From contig BAXV01000031.1 of the NCBI GenBank assembly GCA_001310715.1, forward strand, positions 1 to 43,835: a stretch of DNA of 43,835 nucleotides, read 5' to 3'. This stretch comes from Pseudovibrio sp. JCM 19062. GTDB taxonomy: Bacteria; Pseudomonadota; Alphaproteobacteria; Rhizobiales; Stappiaceae. The notes beneath the pieces were generated by a model, which did no database searches, was not told the origin of the DNA, and saw only the letters and a list, made by a program, of their open reading frames with translations. Below, piece by piece: positions 8,137 to 19,105 of this stretch (positions are counted from its first letter, which is position 1; each line of letters begins with the position of its first letter). A program made the position numbers and the translations under genes.

Positions 8137-9136
8137 ATGGGTGAGCCGGTCAAACAGGCGCATTCTTTTCAGCATATCACCGACCTTGCGCAGTTTCCTG
8201 AAGAACTACGCGGCGGTGTTGTTGCAATCGGGAATTTTGATGGCGTGCATCGCGGGCACCGGGCTGTACTTGATTTAGCGCGGGATGAGGCTGCCAAGCG
8301 CGGCGTTCCTGCTCTCGCCATGACGTTTGAACCGCATCCACGGACCTTCTTCCGACCAGATCAGCCGGTGTTCCGCTTAACGCCAAGCCATATCAAGGCG
8401 GAGATTTTTGAAGCGGAAAATCTGGATGGTGTGATTGAGCTGCCTTTCACAAAAGAGTTTGCCAATATGGCTGCAGAGGACTTTGTGCAGGATATTCTGG
8501 TTGAGCGTTTGGGAATTTCGCAGAGCATCACCGGATACGACTTCCACTTTGGTAAAGGCCGTCAGGGGACACCGGAGTTTCTCAAGCAAGCTGGCGATGC
8601 ACACGGATTTGCCGTGACCATTGTTGGAGCAGAAGATGATGAAGGCGGTGAGATCATCTCCTCCAGTCGCATTCGTGCAGCTCTTGCAGAGGGCGACCTT
8701 GCTCTTGCAAACGGTTTGCTTGGTTTCCGCTACTTCGTGGAAGCTACTGTTCAGCATGGTGAGAAGCGTGGCCGTGAGCTGGGCTACCCGACTGCAAACC
8801 TGAAACTTGCTGATAACTGCGAGTTAAAAGAAGGTGTCTACGCGGTTCAGGTCAAGATTGATGGCGTGATGCATGACGGCGTAGCAAGTTTTGGTCGCCG
8901 CCCGACCTTCGATGATGGCGCACCATGCTTGAAGTGCATGTGTTTGACTTTAGCGGCGATTTGTATGAAAAGCTGGTCACCGTCTGCTTTATCGGATTTA
9001 TTCGTGCCGAACTTAAATTTGACGGCATTGAAGCTTAATTAGCCAGATGGATCAAGATAGTGCAGAAGCGCGCGCAATGATCGCTTCCATGCGACCGCTT
9101 TCGCATTTAGATCAGATGCTTAACACCAGTTCATAG
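8137..9136 (+). CDS. ribF: Bifunctional riboflavin kinase/FAD synthetase RibF, frameshifted near the 3' end
   Basis: RibF phosphorylates riboflavin to FMN and adenylates FMN to FAD. The N-terminal adenylyltransferase domain has VVAIGNFDGVHRGH, TFEPHPR and IISSSRIRAAL; the C-terminal kinase domain has RGRELGYPTANL and FGRRPTF. The corrected length is about 333 residues. Two bases are missing: one near 8925 (CCAATG read as CCATG), one near 9036 (GCTTTAATT read as GCTTAATT). Without correction the last 60 residues are scrambled. The corrected end runs through an ISQMDQDSAEARAM-like helix to TAG at 9134-9136. No FMN riboswitch is visible upstream; instead the dispersed repeat lies there. In related genomes ribF sits close to ileS, and here two EamA genes lie between them. 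Confidence 0.92.
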
Positions 9137-9260
9137 AGCACTGCAGAAGTCAACAAAAACACTGTGATGCTCTCCTGAACTGCAATTCGCTGAATACCCG
9201 CCAAGAATGAATAACAAGGTTGCCGGGTACTCTTCGATCCAGAACCCAGAAAGAGACATC

Positions 9261-10200
9261 ATGACCTCAGCGACGATACGGGGCGGTACAGGCGGCTCCG
9301 ATAGTGTGTTGCATGGCGTGTTGTTGATGGTGTTCGGGTTGCTCATTCTTTCGAGCACTGATGGGGTTGTGAAGTATCTTTCCGATTTTTTTCTCACCTT
9401 TAACCATCTCCTTTTTTTCGGTTTTCCGTGCAGCTTGTCATCATTCTGGTGATTGCGCTGTTTCAGAAACGCAGCTGGTACAGCCTGCTCAAAGAAACCA
9501 CCCTTCCGCTGTTCTGCCGCGGGTTGCTGTTGGCGCTGGGATCGGTTTTTATCGTCTTTGCCCTGAAGTATCTGCCGCTGACAGATGCTTTGGCGATCTT
9601 CTTTGTACAGCCCGTCATTCTGGTGATCCTGTCCTCCTTATTTTTGAAAGAAAGGGTGGGTCCCACACGCTGGTTAGCGGTTTTGATTGGCTTTGCGGGC
9701 GTTCTTGTCATCATGCGGCCGGGCACAGGTGTTTTCCATCCAGCAAGTCTGCTCATGCTGGCCGCAGCTTTTACATTTGCCTGTTATCTCATTCTGACCC
9801 GCAAGCTCTCCGGGCAAGCCTCTCAGCTGGCCATCCAGTTTGCGACAGGGTTCGCAGGAACCTCCTTATTCTGCCGATCATCATCTATGCGGGGCTAAGC
9901 GGATTTGGCGGCGATCTGGTTATCGTAGATCCGAGTACCAACTTCACATTACCCATTGTGTTGTTGCTCTGCCTTGGGGGAGCGGGGCTGTTTGCGCATG
10001 TTCTGTTGGTCAAAGCCTTTGAAAGAGCGCCTGCCTCGGTTCTTGCACCGATCAACTACGTGGAAATTATCTCTGCAACAATCATTGGCTATCTGGTCTT
10101 TAACGAGATTCCGGATGAATTTGTTTGGGTAGGTGTTGGCCTATTGATTTGCAGTGGCCTGACCTTGGCACACGCGGAGCGAAAGCCGCCCGCTCCGTAA
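9261..10200 (+). CDS. EamA/DMT-family transporter (first of a tandem pair), frameshifted
   Basis: This is a drug/metabolite-transporter type permease with two EamA repeats of five membrane helices each, about 313 residues after correction. Typical segments are LKYLPLTDALAIFFVQPVI in the first repeat and FERAPASVLAPINYVEII in the second, followed by LVFNEIPDEFVWVG. The substrate is unknown. ATG 9261 is used (AGAGACATC before it, as at the second copy). Two bases are missing: near 9419 (TTCCGG read as TTCGG) and near 9863 (CCC read as CC). It is a close paralogue of the next gene. Confidence 0.85.
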
Positions 10201-10363
10201 TATTGAGCGACGCTCCAGATATCCTTTAGATAACTGCACTGAATAGCTGACCTCCTACACTTTGTTTTGGTTGCACAAACAGCTTCGTGATGCGTCAATA
10301 TGGATTCTTACCCGCACTCCTGACTTTGTTATGTCAGCGTATTCCCGACATTGCGAGCACATC

Positions 10364-11336
10364 ATGACCACCACAACCGCCTCGACACATCCGCAAAGCT
10401 CCAGCGCCGGATTGCATGGCATTTTGTATATGGCCGCCGGAATGTCTCTTGCGCCACTGATGGACGGTACGGCCAAATACCTCAGTGGGTTTGTCTCACC
10501 GGTCGAGGTTTCGCTTGGGCGGTTCTTGTGTCAGGCGCTTGTTGTCCTTGTGATTGCGGGTTTCGCGGGGCGTTCGTTCGGCTCCTTGATGAAAGAGGTC
10601 AACCGTATTCAGCTGGTGCGCGGCGCGTTTCTTGCGATTTGCTCGATCTTCTTTTTCACTTCCCTTAAATACATGCCGCTGGCGGATGCGATTGCGATCT
10701 TCTTTGTGCAGCCAATGCTGCTGACAGTACTTTCGGCGATTGTTTTGAAGGAGAACGTGGGTGTTCGCAGGTGGGCAGCTGTGGTTGTGGGGATGGTGGG
10801 CGCGCTGATTATTATTCGCCCCGGTTCCAGTGCTCTAGGATGGCCTGCCCTGTTGCCACTGGCTGCGGCGACCTCTTTTGCAATCTATCTGGTTTTAACG
10901 CGCAAACTTGCCGGTGGCACCTCCCTGCTCGGCATTCAGTTTGCCACCGGCATTGCCGGGGTGATGACCCTTACACCATTGGTGCTTCTAGCCAGTTTGT
11001 TGGGTTTTGAAGGCGCAGCTTGGACAACGCCAGAGTTAACGCACCTGCCTGTTCATTTTGATGGGTGTCATCTCGTTTGCCTCACACGGCTGTATCGTGC
11101 TTGCTTTTGACAGGGCACCGGCGTCGGTTCTGGCACCACTCAGCTATACCGAGATCATCAGTGCAACGATCGTTGGTTACGTTCTGTTTGGCGATATTCC
11201 CGACAAATTTGTGTGGCTGGGTGTGGCTCTGATTGCAGGCGGCGGGCTTTATATTGCTCATCGGGAACGGACAGCTGCAAAGCGTCAGGCAATGAGTGAA
11301 GAGCTTGTCGAGAATTCGCCCAAACGACATTACTGA
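10364..11336 (+). CDS. EamA/DMT-family transporter (second of a tandem pair), frameshifted
   Basis: The product is about 323 residues with ten predicted membrane helices in two EamA repeats. LKYMPLADAIAIFFVQPML and DRAPASVLAPLSYTEIISA match the neighbouring paralogue at the same positions, so the pair arose by duplication. The start ATG 10364 has the same ACATCATGACC context as the first copy. One extra base near 11049 (CTGCTG read as CTGCCTG) breaks the frame before the ninth helix; the corrected reading continues through ILMGVISFASHG to TGA at 11334-11336. The substrate is not inferable. There is no obvious shared promoter, as about 160 bases separate the two genes. Confidence 0.85.
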
Positions 11337-11545
11337 GGCTTGGGAGGCACCTGCCCGCCTTTCAGGAAAATTGCTTCTGGTCCTGATAATATTGAGCTTT
11401 GTTGTTAGAGCCCCTTTATTCCTTGCATGACCGCTGCTAAAAGCACTCATTATGTTAGCCAAGTTTGAAAATAACAGGACTACTCCTTTGACCTTTTTCA
11501 AGGTGTGCCAATTTCGAATTATTGGCCCGGCCTTCAGATGAGACG

Positions 11546-11604
11546 CCCGTCGGCGCCCTGAAGTACCGGGAGACCTCCAACCGTTGCAGCGGCGACGGGT
11601 TTTT
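11546..11604 (+). terminator. Terminator-like hairpin ahead of ileS (possible attenuator)
   Basis: CCCGTCG (11546-11552) pairs with CGACGGG (11593-11599), followed directly by TTTTT. An alternative pairing, CTTCAG with CTGAAG (about 11532-11562), overlaps the left arm, so the two folds exclude each other. The site is 210 bases after the EamA stop and 74 bases before the ileS ATG, which fits either a plain terminator or leader control of ileS. Confidence 0.45.
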
Positions 11605-11677
11605 CAAGCTTGCGCAATTTCTTGCGCTTTACCAGATGCCTATGGGCAAACAGATGCCCACATAAGCGGACTGTCAA

Positions 11678-14607
11678 ATGACCGATACTATGAGCCGTGA
11701 TTATTCAAAAACGCTCAACCTGCCTCAAACCGATTTCCCAATGCGGGCGGGCCTTCCAAAGAATGAACCCAAGATCCTCGCCAAATGCAGATCAGGACCT
11801 TTACAAGGCGCTGCGTGAGCAATCCGCTGGCCGCCCCAAGTTCATTTTGCATGATGGTCCTCCGTATGCGAACGGCAACATCCATATCGGCCACGCGCTG
11901 AACAAGACCCTGAAGGACATCATCAACCGCTCCATGCAGATGCAGGGCTTTGATGCCAACTATGTTCCGGGCTGGGATTGTCATGGTCTGCCGATCGAAT
12001 GGAAGATTGAAGAGCAGTACCGCAAAAAAGGCAAAAACAAAGACACTGTTCCAATCAATGAATTCCGCAAGGAATGCCGTGAATTTGCGGATAAGTGGGT
12101 TGATGTGCAGCGCGAGGAATTCAAGCGTCTGGGCATCGAAGGTGACTGGGACAACCCATACCTGACCATGCGCTACGACAGTGAAGCTGTGATTGCGAAC
12201 GAACTGATGAAGTTTGCGACAAGTGGTCAGCTGTATCGTGGTTCCAAACCTGTCATGTGGTCCATCGTTGAAAAGACCGCGCTGGCTGAAGCGGAAGTGG
12301 AGTATGAAGATCATACCTCACACACCATCTGGGTAACGTTCCCGGTTGTTTCCGGCAATGAAGCGTTGATCGGCAAGAAGGTGGTGATCTGGACAACGAC
12401 TCCATGGACCATTCCTGCAAACCGCGCGATCTCCTTCTCTCATGACATCAGCTATGGCATCTACAAGGTGACAGAGGCTGCGGAAGACAACTGGGCAAAG
12501 GTTGGCGAAGAATTCATCATTGCCGACAAGCTGGCTGAGTCTGTTTTTGCGGCGTCCCGCGTTGATGCCTATGAGCGTGTTTCTGACGTTGATGTGAGCA
12601 CAATCGAATACTGCGCGCACCCGCTGCGCGGTGCTGAAGGTGCTGGCGATTACTTCGACTTCAACGTGCCGATGCTACCTGGTGATCATGTGACCGACGA
12701 TGCCGGTACAGGCTTTGTGCACACCGCGCCGGGTCATGGTCAGGAAGATTTCCAGATGTTCCTCGATCACCGCGAGGCGTTTGCAAAAGCTGGCACCGAG
12801 CAGGTTCCAATGACCGTTCAGCCGGACGGGTCTTACTACCCGCATGTGCCGCTGTTTGAAGGCAAGTACATCCTTGACCGCAAAGGCAAGGAAGGCTCTA
12901 CCAACAAGGCCGTTATCGAAAAACTGGCCGAGGTGGGTGCGCTGATGGCCCGTGGCCGCGTGAAGCACTCCTACCCGCATTCCTGGCGTTCAAAAGCTCC
13001 TTTGATCTTCCGTAACACACCGCAGTGGTTTGTTTACATGGACAGGGAACTTACTGATGAAACAAAGGGTGACACGCTGCGAGCCCGTGCTCTTAAGGCA
13101 ATCGGCGAGACGCGCTTTATTCCTGCAACTGCCCAGAACCGCCTAAATGCAATGATTGAAACCCGTCCTGACTGGGTGCTTTCCCGTCAGCGTGCTTGGG
13201 GTGTACCAATCACTGTGTTTGTGAACAAAGAAAACGGCGAAGTTCTCAAGGACGAGGCCGTCAACCAGCGCATCTTTGACGCTTTCCAGAAGGAAGGTGC
13301 AGATGCATGGTTTGAGGAAGGCGCAGAACAACGCTTCCTTGGTGATGCGTATGATGCTGCGAACTATGAAAAAGTAACAGACATCCTCGACGTCTGGTTC
13401 GATTCCGGTTCTACCCACGCATTCTGTATGGAGCGCCGTGAAGACCTGAACCCGCACCGTAAGGGTCTGGCCGGCGAAGATTACGTTCTATACATGGAAG
13501 GAACTGATCAGCACCGTGGCTGGTTCCATTCTTCCTGCTGGAAAGCTGTGGCACGCGTGGTCATGCACCATACGATGCTGTGATCACTCATGTTTCACCA
13601 TGGATGAGCAGGGCCGCAAGATGTCCAAGTCTTTGGGCAACACGGTTGCACCTCAGGACGTCATCAAGCAGTACGGTGCCGATATCCTGCGTCTGTGGGT
13701 GGGTTCTGTTGACTACGCGGAAGATCAGCGCCTTGGCCCTGAGATCATCAAGACCAATGTTGATGCTTACCGCAAGATGCGCAACACCCTGCGCTTCATG
13801 CTCGGCTCCCTTGCCCACTATGAAGGCGAGGAAGTTGCTCTTGAGGATATGGATGAGCTGGAACAGCTGGTCCTGCATCGTCTGGCTGAGCTGGATGTAC
13901 TGGTTCGTGACGCCTACAACTCGTTCGACAGCAAGCGCATTTTCTCCACCCTGTTCAACTTCATGATTGTTGAGCTGTCTGCGTTCTACTTCGACATCCG
14001 CAAAGATGCGCTGTATTGCGATGCACCGTCTTCCAAGAAGCGGAAGGCCTCTCTTTATGTGATTGAACAGCTGTTCCGTCACCTCACCCTGTGGCTGGCT
14101 CCAATTTTGCCGTTCACTATGGAAGAGAGCTGGGCTTACCGGTATGGTGAAGAAACAACCTCCGTTCATCTGCAGCAATTCCCTGCTGTTTCTTCTGCAT
14201 GGAGAAACGACGAACTGGCAGCTAAATGGAGCAAGGTTCGTGCTGTTCGCCGTGTGATCACAGGTGCGCTGGAAATTGAACGGCGTGAGAAGCGGATCGG
14301 GTCTTCTTTGGAAGCCCATCCAACCGTTTACGTTTCCGATGCGGGCCTGATGGCTGCTCTGAATGGTCTGGACATGGCAGAGATCAGCATCACCTCCCAG
14401 TTGAACCTGTCTTCTGACAGCGCTCCGGAAGGTGCGTTCACTTTGGAAGATGTGGCTGGTGTTGGCGTTGTGTCGGGTCTTGCTGAAGGTAAAAAGTGTG
14501 CACGCTCCTGGAAGATCCTTCCGGAAGTTGGAACGGATGCTGAATATCCTGAGTTGACCTTGCGCGATGCAGATGCAATGCGTGAACTGGACAGCACGGC
14601 TGTCTAA
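11678..14607 (+). CDS. ileS: Isoleucyl-tRNA synthetase, four frameshifts
   Basis: IleRS charges tRNA-Ile and edits Val-tRNA. The corrected protein is about 977 residues. It has the class I HIGH motif ([15 protein letters not shown]), the editing domain with [15 protein letters not shown] and [20 protein letters not shown] ([12 protein letters not shown]) and an anticodon-binding domain. The C-terminal zinc knuckle is reduced: KKCARSW keeps one Cys and the second pair is gone, as I recall for Rhizobiales enzymes. ATG 11678 gives the natural N terminus [23 protein letters not shown]. Missing bases: two near 11786-11791 (TGGCAGGAT read as TGCAGAT), one near 13534 (TCCC read as TCC), one near 13592 (GGTTTC read as GTTTC). 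An essential gene cannot carry four real frameshifts, so these are errors. lspA follows by 9 bases. Confidence 0.95.
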
Positions 14608-14616
14608 GCAAACACT

Positions 14617-15141
14617 GTGACGAGGGAAGCTGCCTTGAAGAAACTAAAGTTCTGGGGACATCACAGTTCCCTCGTCCTGCTTATTGCGATCATCGGTCTG
14701 GTCGTTGATCAGATCGCTAAGTTCTGGGCCGTTGGTCACTTTTCGATTGGTGGCGTGCCTTCGATTTCCGTCGGCCCGTTTCTTGATCTGGTGCTGGTCT
14801 GGAATAAAGGCGTTTCCTATGGCCTGTTCCAACAGACGAGTGAATTCGGGCGCTGGGGACTGGCAGGCTTTACTCTGCTAGCTTCAATTTTTATCTGGTT
14901 CTGGAGTGCGCGGGTGAGCAACCGCCTGGAAGCCTTCTGCCTTGCGCTGGTATTGTCGGGCGCTCTGAGCAACGGCTTTGACCGCCTCTATTATGGCCAA
15001 GTCGTCGATTATATCTATTTTCACGTTGGGGATTTTTCGTGGTACGTCTTCAATCTTGCTGATGCATGGATTGTTATTGGCGCCGCGGGATTGCTGCTCG
15101 ACACCTTATTTCTTGGCAAAAATAAGGATAGTCGGCCCTAG
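14617..15141 (+). CDS. lspA: Lipoprotein signal peptidase LspA (signal peptidase II)
   Basis: LspA is the inner-membrane aspartic protease that cleaves the signal peptide of diacylated prolipoproteins. The 174-residue protein has four membrane helices and the family motifs VDQ near residue 26, WNKGVSYGL, SGALSNGFDRL (catalytic Asp) and VFNLADAWIVIG (second catalytic Asp). The start is GTG 14617, nine bases past the ileS stop. It is uninterrupted. The ileS-lspA order is conserved widely, and the lipoprotein gene that follows is a likely substrate. Confidence 0.95.
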   Translation: MTREAALKKLKFWGHHSSLVLLIAIIGLVVDQIAKFWAVGHFSIGGVPSISVGPFLDLVLVWNKGVSYGLFQQTSEFGRWGLAGFTLLASIFIWFWSARVSNRLEAFCLALVLSGALSNGFDRLYYGQVVDYIYFHVGDFSWYVFNLADAWIVIGAAGLLLDTLFLGKNKDSRP

Positions 15142-15221
15142 AACCGCCCTATTTCCAATTATATGTGGGGACGATCGGGTACTTCTGGGCATAACTACAC
15201 ACTAAGGGCCTTCATGGTTTT

Positions 15222-15248
15222 GTGATTCCTGTTTTATGGTGGAATCAC
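15222..15248. promoter_or_regulatory. 8-bp inverted repeat upstream of the DUF3035-like gene
   Basis: GTGATTCC (15222-15229) and GGAATCAC (15241-15248) are perfect inverted copies separated by 11 bases, about 90 bases before the lipoprotein start. It may be an operator, or a weak hairpin at the end of the lspA transcript. There is no T run. Confidence 0.35.
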
Positions 15249-15339
15249 TGGTTCGTGGGGACTACAGATTTCGCAGGCTGTCATATGACCCGTGAAGCCT
15301 GTCAAACACCGTATTGATGGTGATCGGGAAACAAGGGTA

Positions 15340-16084
15340 ATGAAATTGCAAAGCCGTAGCAAAAAAAATTCGTTGTTCGGGCCACTTTCGTTTGCGGGCT
15401 CTCTCTAGCACTGTCCGCCTGCATGACAGGCAATGGCGAGTTTAGTGAAGATACCGAAGCCACCGATGTAGGTTTGATGGCTGGTGTTATGAGCGCGGTT
15501 GGACTGGAATCTCAGAGAAACCCTGATATCGAGTACAAAGAGCGCGCACCACTTGTTATGCCGACGCAGGGAGGTAACCTGCCGAAGCCTGATACCCGTA
15601 GTCTTTCCGAGGTCGCCAGCAACTGGCCAGTTGATCGCTCCAATGAAGAGCTGGAAGAAATTCGCGCGTTCTACAAAGTTGAACCGGGCGAGCCGCTGAG
15701 CATTGAACAGATGCGCGGCCATCCATCTGTGAAGAAGGCCTCTGCGCGTCCACGCGATTTTGAAGCCGAAAAACGTCAGCAGCAACTGCTTGATGGTGAC
15801 AAGCTGTCCCCAAGCGAGTTGTCAGCCCTTGGCAAAAAAAATATCAGGAAGCGAAGAAACTTCTTGGCGGCGGCAAAGATACGGACTCTCCGGTTTGCGC
15901 TCCAGGAGATCCTAACTGTACGCCAACACGTAAGTATCTGACCGAGCCTCCGGTCGACTATTCCACTCCTGTTGCAGGCGTTGCGTTTGCGACCCCGGAA
16001 GTGGATGAAGACGAAATTGTGCGCAAAAAGCGTGAAGCAGCCGCGATTGAAGATGGCGCTCGCATTGACATGAGCAAGTTTTAA
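15340..16084 (+). CDS. DUF3035-like lipoprotein, two frameshifts
   Basis: This is an exported lipoprotein of unknown function, about 248 residues after correction. The N terminus MKLQSRSKKNS is followed by a hydrophobic stretch and the lipobox LALSAC, so the mature protein starts at that Cys. The body is polar, rich in Glu, Lys and Pro, and carries APLVMPTQGGNLPKPDTRS, typical of DUF3035 proteins that follow lspA in alphaproteobacteria. Two bases are missing: near 15405 (in the CTCTCTAGC segment of the signal peptide) and near 15839 (A9 read as A8). The corrected reading ends with GARIDMSKF and TAA at 16082-16084. LspA encoded just upstream would process it. Confidence 0.75.
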
Positions 16085-16136
16085 GAATGCCCGCTCAGCG
16101 GGAGCTTATGCTTTCTTAAATGCCTAAAAGACCATT

Positions 16137-16165
16137 AAAAAAGTGCGGCGGTGTTCGCACTTTTT
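16137..16165 (+). terminator. Rho-independent terminator after the lipoprotein gene
   Basis: AAAAAGTGCG and CGCACTTTTT form a perfect stem around an eight-base loop, ending in a T run. A second small palindrome (CCCGCTCAGCGGG, about 16090-16102) lies just before it. Confidence 0.8.
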
Positions 16166-16267
16166 CATTATAGCTGCAAGAGATTACGAATAATTCACGA
16201 GGAGATTAACCACAGTCACGCTATACATGGGGAGCTGTGTCCTGCTCATTTTAAAGGGAGCCCCTAC

Positions 16268-17676
16268 GTGACTGGTCGATCTCTCACGCTTAAAGCCCTT
16301 GCTTTAGGTCTCGTTGTTTTCGCAAGCCCAGTATTGCCTGTAGCCGCGGATACGACAGGAAAAGCTTCAATCGAAGACTTTTCCAAAATCCTCATAGGTG
16401 GAACCGACGTTTCCCAAACCACGCTCGACAATGGCCTTCAGGTGATTGTCATCCCGGACAGACGCGCTCCGATTGTCACGCATATGGTGTGGTATCGTGT
16501 TGGCGCTGCGGATGAAGACCCGGGTAAATCTGGTCTGGCGCATTTTCTCGAACATCTCATGTTCAAGGGAACCAAAAATACACCAGAGGGTGAGTTCTCC
16601 AACATGGTTGCTCAAGTCGGTGGGCAAGAAAACGCTTTCACCTCGCAGGACTACACGGCCTACTACCAGCAAGTTGCCAAAGAACATCTGGAAATGGTGA
16701 TGGGCTATGAAGCTGACCGAATGGCGAACCTGCTCCTTACCGACAATCAGATCAATCCAGAACGGGATGTGGTGCTTGAAGAGCGCTCTCAGCGCGTTGA
16801 TCGTAGTCCAGCGGCGCGCCTTTCTGAAACCTTCGATCAGGTCCTGTTCCCGAACAGCCCATATGGGACACCGGTCATTGGCTGGAAGGATGAGATTCAG
16901 GCTCTGGACAAAGACGATGCAATCGCTTTTTACGATAAGTATTACACCCCCAATAATGCCATCCTGATTGTGGCCGGTGACGTCACTGCAGAAGACGTCC
17001 TCCGACTTGCTAACGAAACTTATGGCAAGGTGGAACAGCGCGCTGATCCGGGTTCGCGTGATCGTCCGCATGTGCAGATCGTGCCGGGTGATCGTGAAGT
17101 GAGCCTGCAAAGTGATCAGGTGCTCAGGGCGAGGCTGCAACATGCTGGGTGGTTCCAAGCACCACAACTGCGCTGCCGCATGAATCAGAAGCGCTTGAAG
17201 TTCTCTCGGACATTCTGGGTGGCGGCGCCAACAGCCGGCTTTACAGAGCACTGGTGGTTGATGATGGTGTGGCAACCAGTGCAGGTGCCTGGTACCAGTC
17301 GACCGCGCTGGATGACACCCGCTTCATTCTCTACGCTTCGCCGAAAGATGGCGTTGAGCTAGAGGAGTTGGAAGACAAGGCCCTTTCAATCGTGAATGAC
17401 GTTCTTGAAAACGGCGTGACCGCAGAAGAAGTGGACCGCTCCAAGCGTTCATTGCTGGCTTCGGCAATCTATGCGCAGGATAAACAGGACGTTCTGGCTC
17501 GTATCTTCGGGACAGCTTTGACCACTGGTGGTTCGGTCGAGCAGGTCCAAACGTGGCCTGCACGGGTTGCGCAGGTGACTCCTGATCAGGTACGCGCCGT
17601 TGCTCAAAAATACCTTAGTGAAACAAGCGTGGCGAGCTATCTCATGCCAGCTGCAACACCAGAAACCGTAGAGTAA
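16268..17676 (+). CDS. M16-family zinc metalloprotease (active subunit), frameshifted
   Basis: This is an exported pitrilysin-type peptidase of about 469 residues. It has a signal peptide (MTGRSLTLKALALGLVVFA to VAADTTGKAS) and the inverted zinc motif HFLEH (HxxEH) with the distal glutamate region NPERDVVLEERSQR. GTG 16268 is chosen because GGGAG lies eight bases before it and the signal peptide starts there; a more distal start adds a non-conserved extension. One base is missing near 17150 (GCCTGGG read as GCTGGG), at the join before VVPSTTTALPHESEALEVL. The next gene encodes the catalytically silent partner, and the two probably form a periplasmic heterodimer, as known for paired M16B proteins. 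The substrate is unknown. Confidence 0.9.
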
Positions 17677-17687
17677 GGGGCTGCTCC

Positions 17688-19042
17688 ATGAAAGCTAAAG
17701 TACTTACCGTAGCGCCTGCATATGCTTCCCGCTTGACAGCAAGCCTGCTGGCCTTGTTTGCGCTGACACTCTTATTTGTTGCCAGCTTTGCGCAAAGCAG
17801 TCAGGCCATTGAGATTCAGGAAGTCAAAAGCCCCAATGGGATCACCGCATGGTTGGTGGAAGATTATACTGTTCCAATCATCGCGCTCAACTTTGCGTTT
17901 GCGGGTGGCAACTCTCAGGACCCTGATGCCAAGTTGGGTGTCACCAATTTGTTGAGCACCATGCTTGATGAAGGTGCGGGTGATCTTGACTCAGAAGCTT
18001 TTCAGGCCCGCCTTGAAGATCTGACCATGAGCCTCTCCTTTCAGGCCGGGCGTGACTTCTTCTATGGCTCCTTCCAAAGCCTGCAGAGCAACAAAGATCA
18101 TACCTTTGAAATGCTGCGTCTGGCGCTCAATGAACCACGGTTTGATGACGGCCCGCTGGAGCGCATGAAGGCACAGACCATTGCAGGCATTCGCCGCAGT
18201 CTCCTGCGTCCAGATGCTCTTGCCGGTCTGACCCTGTCCAAAACGCTGTTTCCTGACCACCCGTATGGCCGGCCAAGTCAGGCACAGAAGACACAGTAGC
18301 AACGCTGACGTCGGATGACCTGAAAGCGCAGCGTGCAAAGATCTTTGCAAAAGACAACCTGAAGATTGGTGTGGTTGGAGCAATCAGTGCTGATGAGCTG
18401 GCTGAGGTGCTGGATAAGGTCTTCTCTGATCTGCCAGAGACTGGCGATCTGGTTGACATCCCCGATGTTGAGCCTGTCACCGATCAAGACGTCCACGTTG
18501 ACTTCGACAGCCCGCAGACATCCATCCAGTTCGCTTTGCCGGGTTATGAGCGTCATGATCCGAAGTTCATGCCTGCATTCGTGATGAACCACATTTTCGG
18601 CGGCGGTACGTTCTCGTCCTGGCTTTATAACGAGATCCGCGAGCAGCGCGGTCTGGCCTACTCGGTTGGTTCCCATCTGATCCCCTACGAGCACACATCT
18701 TTGCTAATGGGATCAACAGGGACCCGGCCGGACAGAGCGGGTGAAGCGGTTGATATCATTAATCAGCAGATGAACCGTATGACCGAGAGCGGGCCAACCC
18801 CTGCCGAGCTTGAGGAAGCGAAGTCTTATCTGACGGGTTCCTACGCCCTCAACTTTGACAGCTCCAGCAGCATTGCACGTCAGCTGACCGGTATTCAGGT
18901 TCAAGAGCTGGGTATCGATTACATCGACAAACGCAATGGAATGGTTGAAGCGGTCACACTGGAAGAGGTTCAGGATGTTGCCAAAGATCTGTTCGATGGT
19001 AAAGAGCCAACCTTTGTAACGGTTGGCCAACCAGAGAGCTAA
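17688..19042 (+). CDS. M16-family peptidase-like protein (non-catalytic partner), frameshifted
   Basis: The product is about 451 residues, with a long N-terminal signal or membrane segment (LTASLLALFALTLLFVASF). At the place where the active copy has HFLEH it reads LLSTMLDEGAG, so the zinc ligands are missing. The C-terminal half keeps the GGGTFSSWLYNEIREQRGLAYSVGS substrate-binding signature. This split of zinc site and R/Y pair between two adjacent genes is the usual M16B arrangement. It starts 11 bases after the first M16 stop, so the two are cotranscribed. A base is missing near 18280 (GG read as G before GTEDTVATLTSDDL). A strong terminator follows. Confidence 0.9.
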
Positions 19043-19067
19043 TTCTCAGCTAAAACGAGAGAGCATG

Positions 19068-19105
19068 GAGGCGAGTTGATGGCAATCAGCTCGCCTCTCT
19101 TTTTA
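19068..19105 (+). terminator. Rho-independent terminator after the M16 pair
   Basis: A 13-bp stem (GAGGCGAGTTGAT / ATCAGCTCGCCTC, one G-U pair) with a GGCA loop is followed by TCTTTTT. It overlaps the last codons of the convergent EAL gene, so it constrains that protein's C terminus. Confidence 0.9.
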
